Shown here piece after piece: positions 5,197-7,415 of a stretch of 7,415 nucleotides of DNA. The stretch comes from Candidatus Poseidoniaceae archaeon (GTDB lineage Archaea > Thermoplasmatota > Poseidoniia > Poseidoniales > Poseidoniaceae): assembly GCA_013330925.1 (NCBI GenBank), contig DUHJ01000068.1:1-7415 (forward strand). Direction: 5' to 3'. Below the pieces are notes generated by a model. The model was not told the origin of the DNA. It saw only the letters and a program-made list of their open reading frames with translations, and searched no databases. The position numbers and the translations under genes were made by a program. Positions within the stretch are counted from its first letter, which is position 1. The number at the start of each line of letters is the position of its first letter.

Positions 5197-7332
5197 ATGA
5201 CGGTCGCAGATGCGGTTCCCGAAGCCCCAGACGTCTCCGAACTTCTGCGTGAAGGAGAAGCCCTCTCCCGTAGCCGAGATTACGCCGAAGCGTTGGACCG
5301 CTTCAATCGAGCCATTGCCATGGATCCTTCAAGTTCCATGGCCTGGTACGACCGTGGCGTGCTTCTTGAAGGACAACGTGACGCAAAAGGCGCCAAACAG
5401 TCGTTCACCATTTGTCTTGACCTCGAACCAGACCACGCTCCTGCCACCGCAAACCTCGCCGTGTTGCTCGAACGCATGGGCGACACCGATGGAGCCGGGG
5501 CCATGGCCACAAGGGCCCTGACGCATTACCCTGACCACCCAGAATTGCTTGACATTCGACGCCGTTGCCTTAGCGGCCAATCCATTCAACCGGATTTGCC
5601 CGCCGAACGTCCAACCCCAACGGCCACGTGGGAAGACGAGCATTTGACCAAAGCCATGGACAAGGCCGGTGTCTCCGATGCGCAAGCCGTCTTGGAAGAA
5701 TCCACACACCATGACACCGACGGCGACGGGCGACTCGACCAAGATGAACTCGAGCGGGCCGCCTCCGTTGTGGCCGCCCAACAACAGGTCCAGGACGCCA
5801 TGGTCGAAGAAGAGCCGATGCCTGAACCCTCAGCAACACCGGAGCCAGCGCCCCATGAAGCGGCCGAATCCAGTTCGGAGACTCCGCTCGGCGATTTGGT
5901 CCAACAGGCACGAGATGAGCTCGATGCTGGCCACCCGAAGGCGGCCATTGGGCTCCTGCGGGATCGTCTGCGCACCGACGGTGCAGAGGACATCGACGCA
6001 TGGCTGACCGCAGCCACCGCGATGCATCGCCTCAATTTGGAGGACCATGCTTTGGGTGCTGCCCAACACAGCCTTCGCATCGACGATCAACGCCACGAAG
6101 CCTGGAGTTTGGTGGGTGATGTTCATGCCGCCAAGGGTGAGCATCAAGCCGCGATTGACGCCTACACCAACGCCATTGAATTCGGGGCGGGCGACGACGT
6201 CAACAACAGGCGTTGGGTGTTGCTCACGAAAGACGGGCATCCAGAGCTCTGGTACGAGGAAGCCATGACGAAATTGGGGCCAGAGGCCGACCTCGGGGAC
6301 CGGATGGCGTTGGCCTCGTGGATGCTCCACCTCGGTGAGGGCGAGGTCACGGCCTTGGAACATCTCCCAGATCAACCACCAACGCTTCCAGAAGCACCAG
6401 AAATTGGAAGCCGTGTTTTGCTCTTGCTGGCCAACGATGCGCCCCGCCTACGAGCCAGAGCTCACAGCTTGCAACTTCAACATCTCGAAGCCATTGGCCT
6501 ATGGAAGGCAGAAGTCACGAACGATGCAACGGACGGCTCTGCGTGGACCGGGATGGCCAAGGCCCTTGAGGCCGCAGGGGAGTTGGAAAAGGCCGCGAAA
6601 TGCCACGAACGTGCGAGGCAAACATTGGGTCAACACAGCGATGAAACTCCTGCACCAGCACCTGCTGTCGTCGACCCGGCCTCTGAGCCGGTTGTAACGG
6701 AGGTTCCAACACCAGCACCGGCGTTTGAGCTGCCTCAAGAGAACGAACCGGAACCGGTCGATTTGGCCGCGTCCTTGCTGATGCCCATTGAGGTCCCAAG
6801 CATGCCTGCTGAGGTTCAAGCACAGAACGTCGAAGTCGACCTTGCGGCTGCCGCACTTGAGGCCACATCCAACATCGCGGCACCCGTTCGCACCACGACG
6901 CCAGAACAGGACGCCCAACAAGGAAGAGAATGGTTCAACCGCGGCACGCAATTGCTTGAAGACAAGAAGTTCCGAGAAGCCTTGTCCTGCTTTGACAAGT
7001 CCCTCAGCCTGCTATCGGACGATGAAGAGAAGGTCATTCTTGTGCTGAACGCCCGTGGGAACTGCTACTACTACATGGAAGACTATCCAAAATGCGTTGA
7101 TGCGTACTACCAAGCGATGATGATCCGTCCTGCCCAGGTGCGCGGTCAAACCCTCTACAACATGGGTGTCGCCTACGCTGAAATGGAACGGTACAATGAC
7201 GCCATCAAGTGCTTCGAACAAGGTGAATCCCGTGGCTTGACCCAGGAAGAAGTCGCACTCGCAAAAGAACAAATTCGCCGCTGTAAAATTCTGAGGAAAG
7301 AGCAAGAGAAGCGGCAATCGAAGCGCCGCTGA
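5197..7332 (+). CDS. TPR-repeat scaffold protein with an embedded EF-hand calcium loop
   Basis: The 711-residue protein has no signal peptide or membrane helix, so it is probably cytoplasmic. N-terminal TPRs cover about 13-113 (EALSRSRDYAEALDRFNRAIAMDP, AWYDRGVLLE, TANLAVLLERMGD). A canonical EF-hand loop follows at 173-184: Asp at 173, 175, 177 and 181, Gly at 178, Glu at 184. A Glu/Pro/Ala linker (about 202-228) leads to middle TPR-like units (about 231-331) and a degenerate helical part up to about 478, including AWTGMAKALEAAGELEKAAKCHERA. A second Pro/Ala/Val-rich linker spans about 482-565. Three clear C-terminal TPRs (about 573-606, 611-645, 648-681) end in a basic tail (RRCKILRKEQEKRQSKRR). 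TPRs bind proteins or peptides, so a scaffold role is likely. Lone EF-hands in soluble prokaryotic proteins can bind calcium, which is unproven here. Partners are unknown. ATG 5197 is chosen because TPR sequence begins soon after it and a TATA-like element is correctly spaced. Confidence 0.88.
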   Translation: MTVADAVPEAPDVSELLREGEALSRSRDYAEALDRFNRAIAMDPSSSMAWYDRGVLLEGQRDAKGAKQSFTICLDLEPDHAPATANLAVLLERMGDTDGAGAMATRALTHYPDHPELLDIRRRCLSGQSIQPDLPAERPTPTATWEDEHLTKAMDKAGVSDAQAVLEESTHHDTDGDGRLDQDELERAASVVAAQQQVQDAMVEEEPMPEPSATPEPAPHEAAESSSETPLGDLVQQARDELDAGHPKAAIGLLRDRLRTDGAEDIDAWLTAATAMHRLNLEDHALGAAQHSLRIDDQRHEAWSLVGDVHAAKGEHQAAIDAYTNAIEFGAGDDVNNRRWVLLTKDGHPELWYEEAMTKLGPEADLGDRMALASWMLHLGEGEVTALEHLPDQPPTLPEAPEIGSRVLLLLANDAPRLRARAHSLQLQHLEAIGLWKAEVTNDATDGSAWTGMAKALEAAGELEKAAKCHERARQTLGQHSDETPAPAPAVVDPASEPVVTEVPTPAPAFELPQENEPEPVDLAASLLMPIEVPSMPAEVQAQNVEVDLAAAALEATSNIAAPVRTTTPEQDAQQGREWFNRGTQLLEDKKFREALSCFDKSLSLLSDDEEKVILVLNARGNCYYYMEDYPKCVDAYYQAMMIRPAQVRGQTLYNMGVAYAEMERYNDAIKCFEQGESRGLTQEEVALAKEQIRRCKILRKEQEKRQSKRR

Positions 7333-7370
7333 CGCCACAGGTTGATGAACGAGGACCTGCTCCGAGGACC

Positions 7371-7415
7371 ATGGACTGCGGTACGTGTGAGTCGGCTCCC
7401 GCCACTCCGATTGAA
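7371..7415 (+). CDS. Possible start of a further gene (3' truncated by the window edge)
   Basis: From the ATG at 7371 the frame is open to the edge and reads MDCGTCESAPATPIE, with a CxxC near the N-terminus. An alternative ATG at 7345, in another frame, is also open to the edge (MNEDLLRGPW...). Neither has a TATA element 26 bases upstream. A GAGG at 7364-7367 lies only 3 bases before 7371, which is short for a ribosome binding site. Fifteen codons cannot settle the question. Confidence 0.25.
   Translation, partial: MDCGTCESAPATPIE

Noticed and set aside
5560..6700. Possible gene fusion or internal start in the low-complexity linkers of the TPR protein
   Set aside because: The frame is continuous, and Pro/Glu/Ala linkers between TPR blocks are common in such proteins; no internal promoter or start signal is visible.
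7012..7405. Minus-strand open frames over the end of the TPR gene
   Set aside because: They are antisense to clear TPR sequence and show no domain or promoter.

Overview
The window most resembles a genome fragment from a marine planktonic archaeon of the Poseidoniales (Marine Group II, Thermoplasmatota). This is an inference. It rests on a very long secreted protein made of NEW3/CARDB-like beta-sandwich modules with a C-terminal membrane anchor, on a short cytoplasmic motif (LPDGWTMEQWQHYGQQW) of a kind I recall from surface proteins of that group, on archaeal TATA-like elements about 26 bases before start codons (leaderless transcripts), and on tight gene packing. There are no RNA genes, mobile elements, CRISPR arrays or long repeats.

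Layout. Bases 1-194 are the 3' end of a gene for a membrane protein (last transmembrane helix plus acidic tail). Bases 236-4390 form a probable three-gene operon on the + strand: a 1163-residue surface protein, a 55-residue two-helix membrane protein starting 13 bases after it, and a 161-residue PqqD-like protein whose start overlaps the previous stop (ATGA). The PqqD-like gene meets a minus-strand gene tail to tail with a 13-base overlap. That gene (4378-5127) encodes a formylglycine-generating-enzyme-fold (FGE/SUMF1) protein that appears to lack the catalytic cysteine pair. From a 69-base intergenic promoter region a 711-residue TPR protein with an embedded EF-hand loop runs the other way (5197-7332). 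The last 83 bases hold only a possible start of another gene.

How they may work together. The large protein probably projects from the cell and exposes a short tail to the cytoplasm. The two-helix protein is membrane-embedded and translated from the same message, and the PqqD-like protein is a small soluble peptide-binding fold. PqqD and FGE-like folds are both often linked to peptide or protein modification. However, no precursor peptide, radical SAM enzyme or sulfatase is present here, so any modification system is speculation. The TPR/EF-hand protein looks like a cytoplasmic scaffold that might respond to calcium.
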